Shown here: piece by piece, positions 40,740 to 49,792 of the stretch
How positions within the stretch are numbered: position 1 is the stretch's first letter
Layout of the letters: every line of letters starts with the position of its first letter
Assembly: GCA_002423105.1 (NCBI GenBank)
Contig: DIUT01000046.1
Location: 22,814 to 86,813, forward strand
Length of the DNA stretch: 64,000 nt
Direction: 5' to 3'
Origin: Geobacter sp. UBA6151
Lineage (GTDB): Bacteria; Desulfobacterota; Desulfuromonadia; Geobacterales; Pseudopelobacteraceae
Translations under genes and position numbers: made by a program
Notes under the pieces: generated by a model
Database searches by the model: none
Seen by the model: the letters and a program-made list of their open reading frames with translations, nothing else
Told to the model about the DNA's origin: nothing

Positions 40740-41679
40740 CGATGTTGTTGCCGCCGCCCGGCGGATCGAAGGCCATGCCCACCGGACACCGGTGATGACC
40801 TCCCGCACCGCTGACCGCGAATTGGGGGCAGAGCTGTTTTTCAAGTGCGAAAATTTGCAGCGGATGGGGGCCTTCAAGTTCCGCGGGGCGTTCAATGCGC
40901 TTTCCTGTCTGGATGAAGCGCAACGCCGGGCCGGTGTGGTGAGCTATTCATCGGGTAATCATGCCCAGGCGGTGGCCCTGGCCGGTCGATTACTGGGGAT
41001 TCCGGCCACAATTATCATGCCGGAGGATGCGCCGACGTCCAAGATTGCCGCCACCAGGGAGTATGGCGGTCGGGTGGTGCTGTATGATCGCTACCGGGAG
41101 GACCGGGAGGAGATCGGCAGGCGAATGGCCGCCGAACAGGGGTTGGCGCTGATTCCACCTTACGATCATCCCGGCGTGATTGCCGGGCAGGGAACGGCAG
41201 CCAGGGAGCTGCTGGAGGAGACGGGGTCGCTGGATTGTCTGTTTGTGCCGCTGGGGGGCGGCGGGCTGCTTTCAGGTTCGGCCCTGTCGGTGAAGGCGCT
41301 TGCCCCTGCGTGCCGGATCATCGGTGTGGAACCGGAGGCCGGTAACGATGGCCAGCGTTCCCTGGCCTGCGGCACCATCGTGCATATCGAGACACCGCAA
41401 ACCATTGCCGACGGCGCACAGACACAGCATCTGGGGCAGTATACCTTTGGGATCATCACGCGTGATGTGGAGCGGATTGTGACGGTGAGCGACCGGGAGT
41501 TGAAGGATTGCATGCGCTTTTTTGCCGAACGGATGAAGCTGCTGGTGGAACCCACCGGCTGTCTGGGCTTTGCCGCTGCCCGCGCCGCTGGCGAGGAACT
41601 GCGCGGTCAGCGGGTGGGGGTGATCATCAGTGGTGGCAATGTTGATCTGGAACGTTTCTGTTCGCTGATCGCCCTTTGA
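40717..41679 (+). CDS. Threonine/serine dehydratase, PLP-dependent
   Basis: This 320-residue fold-type II PLP enzyme deaminates threonine (or serine) to 2-oxobutyrate (or pyruvate). The PLP lysine is K54 in MGAFKFRGAFN, SSGNHAQAVALA binds the cofactor phosphate region, and PLGGGGLLSG is the Gly-rich loop. It lacks the C-terminal ACT domains of biosynthetic IlvA, so it is closer to TdcB or to serine racemase-like enzymes. GGGAG lies 6 nt before ATG 40717, which is the reason for that start over the longer frame. It marks the right flank of the island and precedes the next gene by 7 nt. Confidence 0.9.
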   Translation: MLTLPTYDDVVAAARRIEGHAHRTPVMTSRTADRELGAELFFKCENLQRMGAFKFRGAFNALSCLDEAQRRAGVVSYSSGNHAQAVALAGRLLGIPATIIMPEDAPTSKIAATREYGGRVVLYDRYREDREEIGRRMAAEQGLALIPPYDHPGVIAGQGTAARELLEETGSLDCLFVPLGGGGLLSGSALSVKALAPACRIIGVEPEAGNDGQRSLACGTIVHIETPQTIADGAQTQHLGQYTFGIITRDVERIVTVSDRELKDCMRFFAERMKLLVEPTGCLGFAAARAAGEELRGQRVGVIISGGNVDLERFCSLIAL

Positions 41680-41686
41680 GGAAACC

Positions 41687-42910
41687 ATGAACGATTCGTG
41701 TATGATTCTGCACAGCATTTTCCCCGTCGCCTGTCATGACAGCCTGTATCTTGTGGGCGGCTCGGTGCGCGATCTGTTGCTGGGGAGGCAGGGTAATGAC
41801 CTTGATCTGATTGCAACGGCGCTTCCCCCTGGGATTCTGCATGAACTGGGCTTTTCCCCGGTGCAGGGCAGGACCACGGCACCGATCTGGTTCCGGCATC
41901 TGCCGGGTGTCGGCAATGTGGAGCTGACCATGCTGCCCGAGGGATGTTCACTGGCCGACGATCTGCGCCGCCGGGATTTCACCGTTAACGCCATTGCCAT
42001 GACCCTTGCCGGTGAGCTGCTGGACCCGCTGGACGGCAGGCGCGATCTGGAGCAGCGGTGGCTCAGAGTCTGTTCGGATGAAAGTTTTCTGGGCGATCCG
42101 CTGCGGCTGTTCCGCGCTTTTCGCTTTGAGGCTGACGGCTGGCGCATGCTGCCGGAAAGCGAAGCGCTGATCAGGCGGCAGGATTGGCAGCAGGCGTTGC
42201 AGGTCATTCCGGCTGAGCGGTTCAGCCGGGAGATGGTCAAGGTCCTGGCAGCACAGGACCCGGCGCGTTTCCTGTGCAGGATGCTGGAGTTCGGTGTTGG
42301 CGAACACTGGTTGCCGGAGCTGTTTCGCATGCCGCAGATACCGGCCGGGCCGCTGGAACATCATCCGGAGGGGGATCTGCTGACCCATTCTTTGCAGGTG
42401 TTGCAACGGGTGGTTGAGCAGACGCCGGAGCCGCTGGCCCGCTTCTGCGGTCTGTTCCATGATATCGGCAAGCTGTCCACCGACCCGGCCCTCTATCCCA
42501 AACATTATGGCCATGACAAGGCCGGTTTTGAACCGGCGCAGCAGTTGTGTGAACGCCTGAAGCTGCCTGCTGCCTGGGGCCGGGCACTTGCCTGGACCGC
42601 CCGCTTGCATATGCAGCTTAACCGGTGGAACGAGCTGCGCGACGCCACCAGGATCAAAACCGCCTGGCAGGCGGTCAAGGGCGGCATTGCCGATATCCTG
42701 CCGCTGGTTTCGGCGGCGGACAAACCGGGCAATGCTGTCCCCCGACAGTGGTGGCGGGCCGTGGAGGTGGCCACCATGAACACGGCAGCCCTCGGTATTG
42801 ACGCTGAACGGTTGGCGGCGCTGACAGCGGAACGGCGGGGGGATTATCTGTTGCAACGACGGGTTGAAAAGCTGCGGGAAGCGGACGAAGGTGGCGGACA
42901 GCCATCCTGA
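41687..42910 (+). CDS. tRNA nucleotidyltransferase / poly(A) polymerase family protein with HD domain
   Basis: The 407-residue protein has a class II nucleotidyltransferase head: GGSVRDLLLG (near 25), DLDL with the metal-binding aspartates (near 38), and RRRDFTVNAIAM (near 95). An HD phosphohydrolase domain follows (HSLQVLQRVV...FHDIGKLSTDP near 230-270). This is the layout of E. coli-type CCA-adding enzyme, which adds or repairs the 3' CCA of tRNA, and of the related poly(A) polymerases. The tRNA-Arg gene in this window already encodes CCA, so a repair role is possible. The two activities cannot be separated here. Confidence 0.85.
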   Translation: MNDSCMILHSIFPVACHDSLYLVGGSVRDLLLGRQGNDLDLIATALPPGILHELGFSPVQGRTTAPIWFRHLPGVGNVELTMLPEGCSLADDLRRRDFTVNAIAMTLAGELLDPLDGRRDLEQRWLRVCSDESFLGDPLRLFRAFRFEADGWRMLPESEALIRRQDWQQALQVIPAERFSREMVKVLAAQDPARFLCRMLEFGVGEHWLPELFRMPQIPAGPLEHHPEGDLLTHSLQVLQRVVEQTPEPLARFCGLFHDIGKLSTDPALYPKHYGHDKAGFEPAQQLCERLKLPAAWGRALAWTARLHMQLNRWNELRDATRIKTAWQAVKGGIADILPLVSAADKPGNAVPRQWWRAVEVATMNTAALGIDAERLAALTAERRGDYLLQRRVEKLREADEGGGQPS

Positions 42911-42947
42911 ACGGGGTACGGTTCCGGTTCGTTGAAACAATGGTTCA

Positions 42948-44426
42948 TTATGCCAGCGGAAGCTCCATCTCCAGTATCAAACCGCCGCCGGGAGCATTGA
43001 AGGCCCGCAGGCTTCCTCCGTGCAGCCGCACAGCCCGATCTGAAATCGCCAGGCCTACTCCGCTGCCGCCGCTCTGCCGTTCCCGTGCGTCATTGACGCG
43101 GTAGAAGGGACGGAATATGTCATAAAGTTCCGACTCCGGTACTCCCGGTCCCTGATCCCGCACTTCAATATGCGCCCACCGGCAACCGCCGGATTCCCGT
43201 TTGCGCAATGAAATTTCCACGGTGGTGTTTTGTGCGGTGTAACGGGCGGCATTGCGCACCAGGTTCTCCAGCGCCTGCCGGAGCAGTTCGCGGTTTCCGT
43301 TGAGCAGCAGCGGTTCTGAGGCCGTAGTTCTGACCCTGCGTTCCTTGCTGCTGACCTCGAAATCGACATCCTGTGCTATTTCGGCAAGAAGGGCGGCAAT
43401 ATCGAGCTCTGCGCGTTGGATCGTGCCGCTTTCGTTTTCCAGCTTCGTGAGCATCAGCAGCTGGCTGATCAGTTCATTGAGGCGATCCGATTCCCGTTCG
43501 ATCCGGTCAAAAGGGGCAGCGAGGGTCGGGCCTGCGCTCTGTCTGGCCAGTTCAAGGGCGACGTTGAGGCGCGCCAGGGGTGAGCGCAGCTCGTGGGAGA
43601 CATCCCTGATCAAGCGTTGATGGGCGTTCACCAGACTTTCTATCCGTTCGGCCATCCGGTCCACATCCCGTCCCAGTTCGGCCACATCACTTTTACGTTG
43701 CAGCAGTCCTTCTCCAATGCGGGCCGAGAGGTCGCCCCGCGCCAGTTGCTGCGTGACCTTGCGCAAGCGGCGCAGAGGCACGGAATACTGCCTGAAAAAG
43801 CACTGCCAGGTAAGCAGCGCCGCAGCAACGGCTCCGACAATGAAGGGAAGGACAGTGCCGCCGGATTGTTCCGGTTTGGCGGGAGGATTGACGCTGCTTG
43901 TCGGAGCCGCCTGATGTTCGGGCGCTGCCTGCGGAGCCGATGTCTGCTGCGGCTGCTGACTGTTTTCGCTGACCGGCTGTGGGGTGGGTGCCGGACGGTC
44001 CGGCATAATCTCCGTTTTTTGGGGGGGAGCGGTTTCGGGTCGGGGCGCGGCAGGCGGGGGCGACGATTGCGGAATGCTTGTCTGAACTGCCTCCGGCGCG
44101 GATACGTTACGGTGCGGACGGCAGGCAAACAGATTGCCGTTTCCGGAGCGGCAGAGCCCAACCAGGATGCCCTGTGGCGATCTGAAGGCGCAGGGATCAC
44201 CTTCGTTCCTGCCTTCACAGGCTTCAATGGCAAGCTTTAGCGGTATGCGAAAAGGACGCGGTTCCCGCCCGCCGTCAAATGTCTGCGGTCGTGCCTGCAG
44301 GTGACGTGGCGCGTCAGCGGTTGCATCGGCGGCAGCAAGGGTTGCCGACGGCGTGACGATGCAGGCAACGTACGCCAGACAGCAGCCAGTGGCAAGCGCG
44401 GTAACCCGGGCGCGATGAACGGTCAT
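42948..44426 (-). CDS. Membrane sensor histidine kinase, CpxA-like, with 4-Cys sensor and Pro/Gln-rich linker
   Basis: The 492-residue protein has an N-terminal signal or membrane segment (about 8-32), a short periplasmic motif with four cysteines (C70, C79, C92, C102; ACEGRNEGDPCAF...GLCRSG...FACRPH), some 80 residues of Pro/Gln-rich linker (108-188), and a membrane helix (about 191-209). HAMP (211-262), HisKA with H278 (DVSHELRSPLARLNVALELARQ) and a HATPase with N and G boxes follow. The kinase core is CpxA/EnvZ-like. Similar EGDxC...GxCR...ACxP motifs occur in small secreted proteins of many bacteria. It begins 4 nt after the regulator and forms a pair with it. Confidence 0.88.
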   Translation of the reverse strand: MTVHRARVTALATGCCLAYVACIVTPSATLAAADATADAPRHLQARPQTFDGGREPRPFRIPLKLAIEACEGRNEGDPCAFRSPQGILVGLCRSGNGNLFACRPHRNVSAPEAVQTSIPQSSPPPAAPRPETAPPQKTEIMPDRPAPTPQPVSENSQQPQQTSAPQAAPEHQAAPTSSVNPPAKPEQSGGTVLPFIVGAVAAALLTWQCFFRQYSVPLRRLRKVTQQLARGDLSARIGEGLLQRKSDVAELGRDVDRMAERIESLVNAHQRLIRDVSHELRSPLARLNVALELARQSAGPTLAAPFDRIERESDRLNELISQLLMLTKLENESGTIQRAELDIAALLAEIAQDVDFEVSSKERRVRTTASEPLLLNGNRELLRQALENLVRNAARYTAQNTTVEISLRKRESGGCRWAHIEVRDQGPGVPESELYDIFRPFYRVNDARERQSGGSGVGLAISDRAVRLHGGSLRAFNAPGGGLILEMELPLA

Positions 44427-44430
44427 GGCG

Positions 44431-45123
44431 CTAGATTTCCGCCGAATACAGGTAGCCGATGTTACGAACCGTTTTGATCCGTTCCAGCTTGTCCGCCCGT
44501 TGTCCCAGTTTTTTGCGCAGGCTGCTCATATGGACATCAATGCTGCGGTCGTAGACCGAGGCGTCGCGTCCGAGGGCCTGCCGTGCCAGGTCGTCGCGGC
44601 TTACTACCTTGCCTGCCTGACGCAGCAGGGTTTCGAGGATGGAAAACTCCACCGAGGTGAGTTCCACCTGTTGACCGGCGCAACGCACGCTACGGGTGCC
44701 GGGAACAAGTTCAAGGTCATCGACGATCAGCCTTCCCGTCTCAGGCTGGGAGCGTGCTCCGGCCTCCATCCGTCGTAGCACGGCCCTGATTCTGGCGATC
44801 AGCTCTCTGGGGTTGAACGGTTTGGGTAGATAGTCGTCAGCGCCGATCTCAAGACCTACGATGCGGTCTATATCTTCACCCCTGGCCGTCAGCATGAGCA
44901 CCGGTATGCGTGACACCGCCCTGATGCGCCGCAATACGTCAAAGCCGTTGATGCCGGGCAGCATGACATCAAGCACGGCCAAGGCATACCGCCCGGAAAT
45001 CGCTTGTTCAACGCCCTCCGGCCCGTTGTGAACCGCCCCCACCGCAAACCCGTCCCTGGTGAGCAGATCATTGAGCAGATCACAGAGATCCGTATCATCA
45101 TCGATTATCAGAATGCTGTCCAT
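44431..45123 (-). CDS. OmpR/PhoB-family response regulator, CpxR-like
   Basis: The 230-residue regulator has a receiver domain with D52 in LDVMLPGING and K in PKPF, then a winged-helix DNA-binding domain (SVEFSILETLLRQAGKVVSRDDLARQALGRD...IDVHMSSLRKKLG), the CpxR/OmpR pattern. ATG 45123 has AGGGGGG upstream; the earlier frame start lacks support. A GTAAA-type direct repeat upstream could be its own binding site. It is divergent from a small membrane protein and two exported lipoproteins, which may be its regulon; that link is inferred from position. Confidence 0.93.
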   Translation of the reverse strand: MDSILIIDDDTDLCDLLNDLLTRDGFAVGAVHNGPEGVEQAISGRYALAVLDVMLPGINGFDVLRRIRAVSRIPVLMLTARGEDIDRIVGLEIGADDYLPKPFNPRELIARIRAVLRRMEAGARSQPETGRLIVDDLELVPGTRSVRCAGQQVELTSVEFSILETLLRQAGKVVSRDDLARQALGRDASVYDRSIDVHMSSLRKKLGQRADKLERIKTVRNIGYLYSAEI

Positions 45124-45186
45124 ACGCCCCCCTGGTTGCGCAGTTTCCATGCGGTTCCAGTATAGTGAGGCAACCGTCGTTTGTTT

Positions 45187-45201
45187 ATAAAAATTTGTAA
45201 A
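45187..45201. promoter_or_regulatory. Candidate CpxR-like binding site
   Basis: ATAAA-N5-GTAAA (ATAAAAATTTGTAAA) matches the CpxR consensus GTAAA-N5-GTAAA at nine of ten positions. It lies 64 nt upstream of the regulator ATG, in the divergent intergenic region of about 210 bp. Confidence 0.35.
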
Positions 45202-45335
45202 GAAATATTGGCGGGCGTTTCAGAAAACTTTGCCAAAACCGGCAGCATCTTAAAACCGTTTCATACAGGCTTGCCGTATGCTGAAATCATCTGAACCGGC
45301 GGCAAACCAACGCTGGTGATAACGGGGAGGCAAGC

Positions 45336-45524
45336 ATGGCAGCGTATATTCACTACAGTAATTTTGATGTGCTGCGCCGGTCACGGCAGATCGGTCATGG
45401 TGCCTGCAGGCGTTTCCTTGATGCTTTGTTTGCATGGCTTGCCGCGCTCCTGCTGATAGGCTGTGCCGGGTGCGTGGCGTACCTCTTGTATCTGCTGCTG
45501 TTGAAAGAATTTGCGTCTGTATGA
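45336..45524 (+). CDS. Small single-pass membrane protein of unknown function
   Basis: The 62-residue protein has a basic N-terminal half and one membrane helix (about 31-56) holding two Cys residues (IGCAGCVAYLL). GGGGAGG 5 nt before the ATG supports translation. No family is recognised. Its position opposite a CpxR-like regulator suggests envelope-stress control, an inference only. Confidence 0.55.
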   Translation: MAAYIHYSNFDVLRRSRQIGHGACRRFLDALFAWLAALLLIGCAGCVAYLLYLLLLKEFASV

Positions 45525-45573
45525 CCGTTTTGAGATAGGTGAGATCAGTATCAAAAGCGTGGGGGAGGTTCGT

Positions 45574-47445
45574 ATGTCAGTGGGAAAAAGAACAATGGCG
45601 TTGGCTGGTCTGTTGCTGTTTTCCGTCCTGTTGTCGGCATGTGGTAACGTTGATACAACCGCCTCGACGCCGGATGCTGCCGGGCAGGCGATGGGTTTTA
45701 ACCATCAGGGGGTGGTATATGCTGCAAAGGCAGCCGCGCCAGACCAGCAAACAGCCGTGCTGCAACTGGTGCAGGCGATGTTTAATGCCGCGCCGGGGGC
45801 AGAGTATCTGAACCAGTTTTCAGAGATTGTTGCCGGGGGGATGTCCATGGCTGCCCTGGCTGACCTGCTTGCGCGCTCCGAAGTTTTCAGATTACCCGGG
45901 CTGTACCCTGAAACGCTTACACATCAGATGTTTGCAGACAAGTTTGTTGATAATCTGACCGGTTCCACCGTGTCCGGGGCAAACAAGGCCTGGGTGGCTG
46001 CGTATATTGCCGATCAGCTGGATAATGGAAAAACAAAGGGGGACGTAATCTGGTGGGCTGTTTCAGCGTTGGCCGCCGTGGCGCCTTCAGATGCTGACTG
46101 GGGTAACGCCGCAGCGCAGCTGAACAACAGGGTGGATGTCTCCTATTATTATTCCGTGACAAAGGCGCTTTCATCCGCTGATCTCTCGACGCTTCAGGCG
46201 GTGACGGCTTCGGTTACCGATGATCCCGCAACAGTTACTGCTGCAATGGATCACGTGAATGCCGCGAATAGCGGTTCAATCACGGTCAAATGGTACCTCA
46301 TTGTGGATACCGGTCAGACGAAATATTACGGTAACGGCTCAGAGCTTGCTGTGGCGCCCGGATCGGCAAGTAGTGCTTTTTATGGCCAGGATGCCCAGTT
46401 CAGCGGCTCCCAACCTGCATACCGTAACAATGGCGACGGAACTGTGACCGACCTGCATACCGGTCTCATGTGGGTCTCGGCTCGAGGCCCCAAGATGACC
46501 TGGGATGAGGCCGCTGCAGGAGCAACAATGTGTGCGGTTGGCGGCTACGGTGATTGGCGTATGCCGACCATCAAGGAGTTGTACTCCCTCATTCAGTTTA
46601 CCGGAAAATCCGGAGCAACTGACGCAACGAGTATTCCCTACATTGATACGAACTACTTTGAGATCGTTTTTGGAGACGTCACCGGCGGCCGGGTTATTGA
46701 TGGTCAGGATTGGTCTGCGACGCAGTATGTCAGCACGACCATGAATGGTGATGCAACGGTCTTCGGCGTCAATTTTATTGACGGGCGGATTAAGGGCTAT
46801 CCCAAGTATCAACCGGGAAGCGCCACCGGCAATACGCTGTATGTACGATATGTGCGAGGTAATGGTTCCTACGGGGTTAATCAATTTACGGACAATGGCA
46901 ACGGCACCATTACTGACAAAGCTACCGGGCTTATGTGGTCTCAATCAGACAGCGGTACAGCCAAAAACTGGCAGGATGCGCTTGCATGGGTGCAAGCGCA
47001 AAACAGTGCTCATTATCTGGGATATAACGATTGGCGCATGCCCGATGCCAAGGAGCTTCAAAGCATCGTGGATTATACCCGCTCCCCTGAAAAAACCGGT
47101 TCGGCAGCCATTAATCCTCTCTTTCTCAGCACTGCCATCACGAATGAAGGTGGTGTCAGCGACTATCCCTGGTACTGGGCCGGAACCACGCACCTTGATA
47201 GTAGCGGCGGGGTATATGTCTGTTTTGGACGGGCACTTGGATGGATGAAGCTGGGCAGCAACAGCTATTACAGTCTGCTGGATGTTCATGGCGCAGGTGC
47301 TCAACGGAGTGATCCGAAAAATGGCAACGTGGCAAATTATTTTATGGGCTACGATGCGGGGGGGACGGCAGTGTACGGCCTCGGTCCTCAGGGTGATGTC
47401 ATCCGAATAGTCAATTTTGTTCGCCTGGTGCGAAATACGCCGTAG
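45574..47445 (+). CDS. Lipoprotein with two DUF1566 domains
   Basis: The 623-residue protein has a lipobox (LLSAC23), so it should be lipid-anchored at an envelope membrane. The N-terminal half (about 45-200) is Ala-rich and helical, loosely like DUF4214 domains of surface proteins. Two DUF1566 modules follow, from about 285 (NGDGTVTDLHTGLMW...GYGDWRMPTIKELYSLI) and 440 (NGNGTITDKATGLMW...YNDWRMPDAKELQSIVDY). DUF1566 is common in exported proteins of Geobacter and has a C-type lectin-like look; its ligand is unknown. GGGGGAGG precedes ATG 45574. A GH26-like lipoprotein follows after 35 nt. Confidence 0.8.
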   Translation: MSVGKRTMALAGLLLFSVLLSACGNVDTTASTPDAAGQAMGFNHQGVVYAAKAAAPDQQTAVLQLVQAMFNAAPGAEYLNQFSEIVAGGMSMAALADLLARSEVFRLPGLYPETLTHQMFADKFVDNLTGSTVSGANKAWVAAYIADQLDNGKTKGDVIWWAVSALAAVAPSDADWGNAAAQLNNRVDVSYYYSVTKALSSADLSTLQAVTASVTDDPATVTAAMDHVNAANSGSITVKWYLIVDTGQTKYYGNGSELAVAPGSASSAFYGQDAQFSGSQPAYRNNGDGTVTDLHTGLMWVSARGPKMTWDEAAAGATMCAVGGYGDWRMPTIKELYSLIQFTGKSGATDATSIPYIDTNYFEIVFGDVTGGRVIDGQDWSATQYVSTTMNGDATVFGVNFIDGRIKGYPKYQPGSATGNTLYVRYVRGNGSYGVNQFTDNGNGTITDKATGLMWSQSDSGTAKNWQDALAWVQAQNSAHYLGYNDWRMPDAKELQSIVDYTRSPEKTGSAAINPLFLSTAITNEGGVSDYPWYWAGTTHLDSSGGVYVCFGRALGWMKLGSNSYYSLLDVHGAGAQRSDPKNGNVANYFMGYDAGGTAVYGLGPQGDVIRIVNFVRLVRNTP

Positions 47446-47480
47446 TCTTGCCATCACTATGGCAGAAGGGGCAAACAACC

Positions 47481-49676
47481 ATGAAAAAATATGCCGGTAA
47501 CGTTATACAAGCCGTCCTTGCTATCTGTCTGCTTGCACTGGCGGTAGGATGCAGTTCAGGCGGATCCACCTCTCAGGAAAGCCTCACGGGTTCAACAGGG
47601 CAGGGAACTGGCGCGATCGTCGCAAAACTGGACTGGGGCGCTACAGCCAAAGCTGCCATAAAAGCCGCGTCGTCCGCTCCGGCAGGGGTGGTCACGGTGC
47701 GGATCACGATAACCGGCCCCGGCATCAATCCCGCGTTGCAGAAGGATTTTGCCGTTGCCGACGGCTCAGGAACCATGGACGGCGTGCCCGCCGGGACGGA
47801 CCGGACCTTGACGGTCCAGGGCTTGGACGGCTCGGGCACGGTAGCCTATCAGGGTACCGCCGCCAATCTCACCGTGCAGGCCGGTCAGACCACCGATGCC
47901 GGGACGATCACCATGAACGCCGCTGTTGCCGCTGCATTTATGGAGCTTGCAGGCGATGGTTCGTTTGAGCAGGGCTTTGCCCAGTGGACGCCGGTAGGAA
48001 CAAGCTACGGCGTACAGTACACGCTGGTTTCGGATGCTGTCCATGGCAGTAAAGCCGTACGTGTAACCAATCGCATGCAGTCCACCGACGCGCCACGGCA
48101 GAATCTGCTTCCCGCTACGCTGGCCAATATCAGCGGCATACCGTTCACCTCCCGCTTCCGGATCAAACTGGATGCGCCCGGTATGGCCCGCTGCGTCATG
48201 AACCTTACCAGCACTCTGGCCGATGGTCGGTCCGTTACCCAAAAACTGATTCTGGCCGAACAGGTTGTGCGTACTGCCAACGCATGGGTTGAGGTGAGCG
48301 GTACGGTCACGCTGACGTGGGATGGCACCCTTGGCGGCGCCAACATTGTCTTTGACGTCAGCCAGCCCGCGGAACAGGTCTACCCCGCGTTTACGCTTGA
48401 TCACCTCCGTGTGCAGCGCGACAGCGATGCTGACGGCCTTCCGGATCTGGATGAAACAGTTGCCGGTACCCTTACTGCGGACCGTGATGATGATGGTCTG
48501 CCGGATGGCTGGGAAAGCGACTATTTTAAGGTCGGTCTGCTTGATCCCGAGGTGGCCGATGCCGGTCTTGACGCCGATGGGGATGGCTTTTCCAACCACG
48601 AGGAGTTCTGGGCCGCGACTGATCCGCTTGACCCTGCCTCAAAGCCGGGGGTGCCATGTACCGCCGGAGCTACGGCAAAGGTGCAGGCAATTACTCGCTA
48701 CCTGGCACTGCTGCCCAGTCTCTCCACCAATCGTGTCCTGAGCGGCCAGCATATTACCGGCGTACCGGCGTACGGCGGCCTGAGCGGCGAGTTTGCCAGC
48801 AATGTTCAGGCGCTCTTCACAAAAACCGGCAAGTGGCCGGGAATCCTCAGCATGCAGTACGAAGGCGCGGACGCTACCATCGGTCCGTTGCAAACCGGTC
48901 TCGTCAACCCCCTTGCCATTGATTGGGCGGCGCAGGGCGGATTGCTGATCATCAAGTATCAACCCTTTGACCCCTGGACCCTTGCTATCAGTTCCCCGTC
49001 CGGCGGTTCCCATGTGGATCTTGTCGGTCTGCTGAATCCTGCTGCCGGCAACCCGGCAAACCTTGCCGCCAATCAGCTTGCCAATACCCGCTGGCTTGAC
49101 TGGCTCGATCAGATCGCCACCGGCCTCGATCAACTCCAGCAGTCCGGTGTTACCGTGCTCTGGCGGCCACTCTCTGAAATGAACAACGGCTCCCATTGGC
49201 ACAGCCGCCAACCGCGTGAAGCCTGGATTGCACTGTGGCGTCATATGCACAACTACCTGAGCAACACTCGCGGGCTGAAGAACCTTGTCTGGGCATACGA
49301 AAGTGACGGTACGGCCCATGCCGTAGTACCGGCGGATTATTATTATCCGGGCAACGACGTTATCGATTTTATGGGACACAACCTGTATGACGACGATTGG
49401 GCGCTTGGCTATGATCTCAACGCAATTTTTCGGCGCTATCCCAAAATCTACGGATTTCCGCAGGCCGGCTCAGCAAGTGTCAGGGACGGCAGCTGGGATA
49501 ATCTGACGATGATCAATGGCATCAGGGAGCGTTTTCCCCGCGCCTCCCTGTTTTGCGCCTGGAATGATTTTTATGCCGGTGGAGGTGTGTTGCAGTTGCG
49601 TTCAATTGTATCCCAATCCAATGCTTCCGCGCTGCTCAACGATCCCTGGGTCATAACCCGTGATGAGATACACTGA
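47481..49676 (+). CDS. Lipoprotein with CBM-like, calcium-repeat and GH26-like domains
   Basis: The 731-residue protein has a lipobox (LAVGC24). After a Gly/Ser/Ala-rich Ig-like region (about 35-145) comes a jellyroll resembling CBM4/9 carbohydrate-binding modules (about 150-315), then Asp-rich thrombospondin type 3-like calcium repeats (DSDADGLPDLDE, DRDDDGLPDGWE, DADGDGFSNHEE; about 318-385), and a C-terminal GH26-like barrel (about 400-731; RVLSGQHITG, WRPLSEMNNGSHWH). GH26 enzymes cut beta-mannan or beta-1,3-xylan. The acid/base Glu is E566. At the expected nucleophile the sequence reads YGFPQAGSAS, with Q661 instead of Glu, so hydrolysis is doubtful and a binding role is possible. Confidence 0.78.
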   Translation: MKKYAGNVIQAVLAICLLALAVGCSSGGSTSQESLTGSTGQGTGAIVAKLDWGATAKAAIKAASSAPAGVVTVRITITGPGINPALQKDFAVADGSGTMDGVPAGTDRTLTVQGLDGSGTVAYQGTAANLTVQAGQTTDAGTITMNAAVAAAFMELAGDGSFEQGFAQWTPVGTSYGVQYTLVSDAVHGSKAVRVTNRMQSTDAPRQNLLPATLANISGIPFTSRFRIKLDAPGMARCVMNLTSTLADGRSVTQKLILAEQVVRTANAWVEVSGTVTLTWDGTLGGANIVFDVSQPAEQVYPAFTLDHLRVQRDSDADGLPDLDETVAGTLTADRDDDGLPDGWESDYFKVGLLDPEVADAGLDADGDGFSNHEEFWAATDPLDPASKPGVPCTAGATAKVQAITRYLALLPSLSTNRVLSGQHITGVPAYGGLSGEFASNVQALFTKTGKWPGILSMQYEGADATIGPLQTGLVNPLAIDWAAQGGLLIIKYQPFDPWTLAISSPSGGSHVDLVGLLNPAAGNPANLAANQLANTRWLDWLDQIATGLDQLQQSGVTVLWRPLSEMNNGSHWHSRQPREAWIALWRHMHNYLSNTRGLKNLVWAYESDGTAHAVVPADYYYPGNDVIDFMGHNLYDDDWALGYDLNAIFRRYPKIYGFPQAGSASVRDGSWDNLTMINGIRERFPRASLFCAWNDFYAGGGVLQLRSIVSQSNASALLNDPWVITRDEIH

Positions 49677-49792
49677 TCGCACGGCATCGAACAGTGGTAA
49701 TCAGTCATTTTTTGCTGAACCGCGGGTTTCTTATGTTTCCTGAAATGAGCGGAAAGTAAGGGATGGTTCGATTGAACCGGCACGATGCTTGG

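Noticed and set aside
45151..45335. Possible cyclic-di-GMP riboswitch in the divergent region, because GGCAAACC-like bases are present
   Set aside because: The paired stems and the second conserved block of the GEMM motif are missing.
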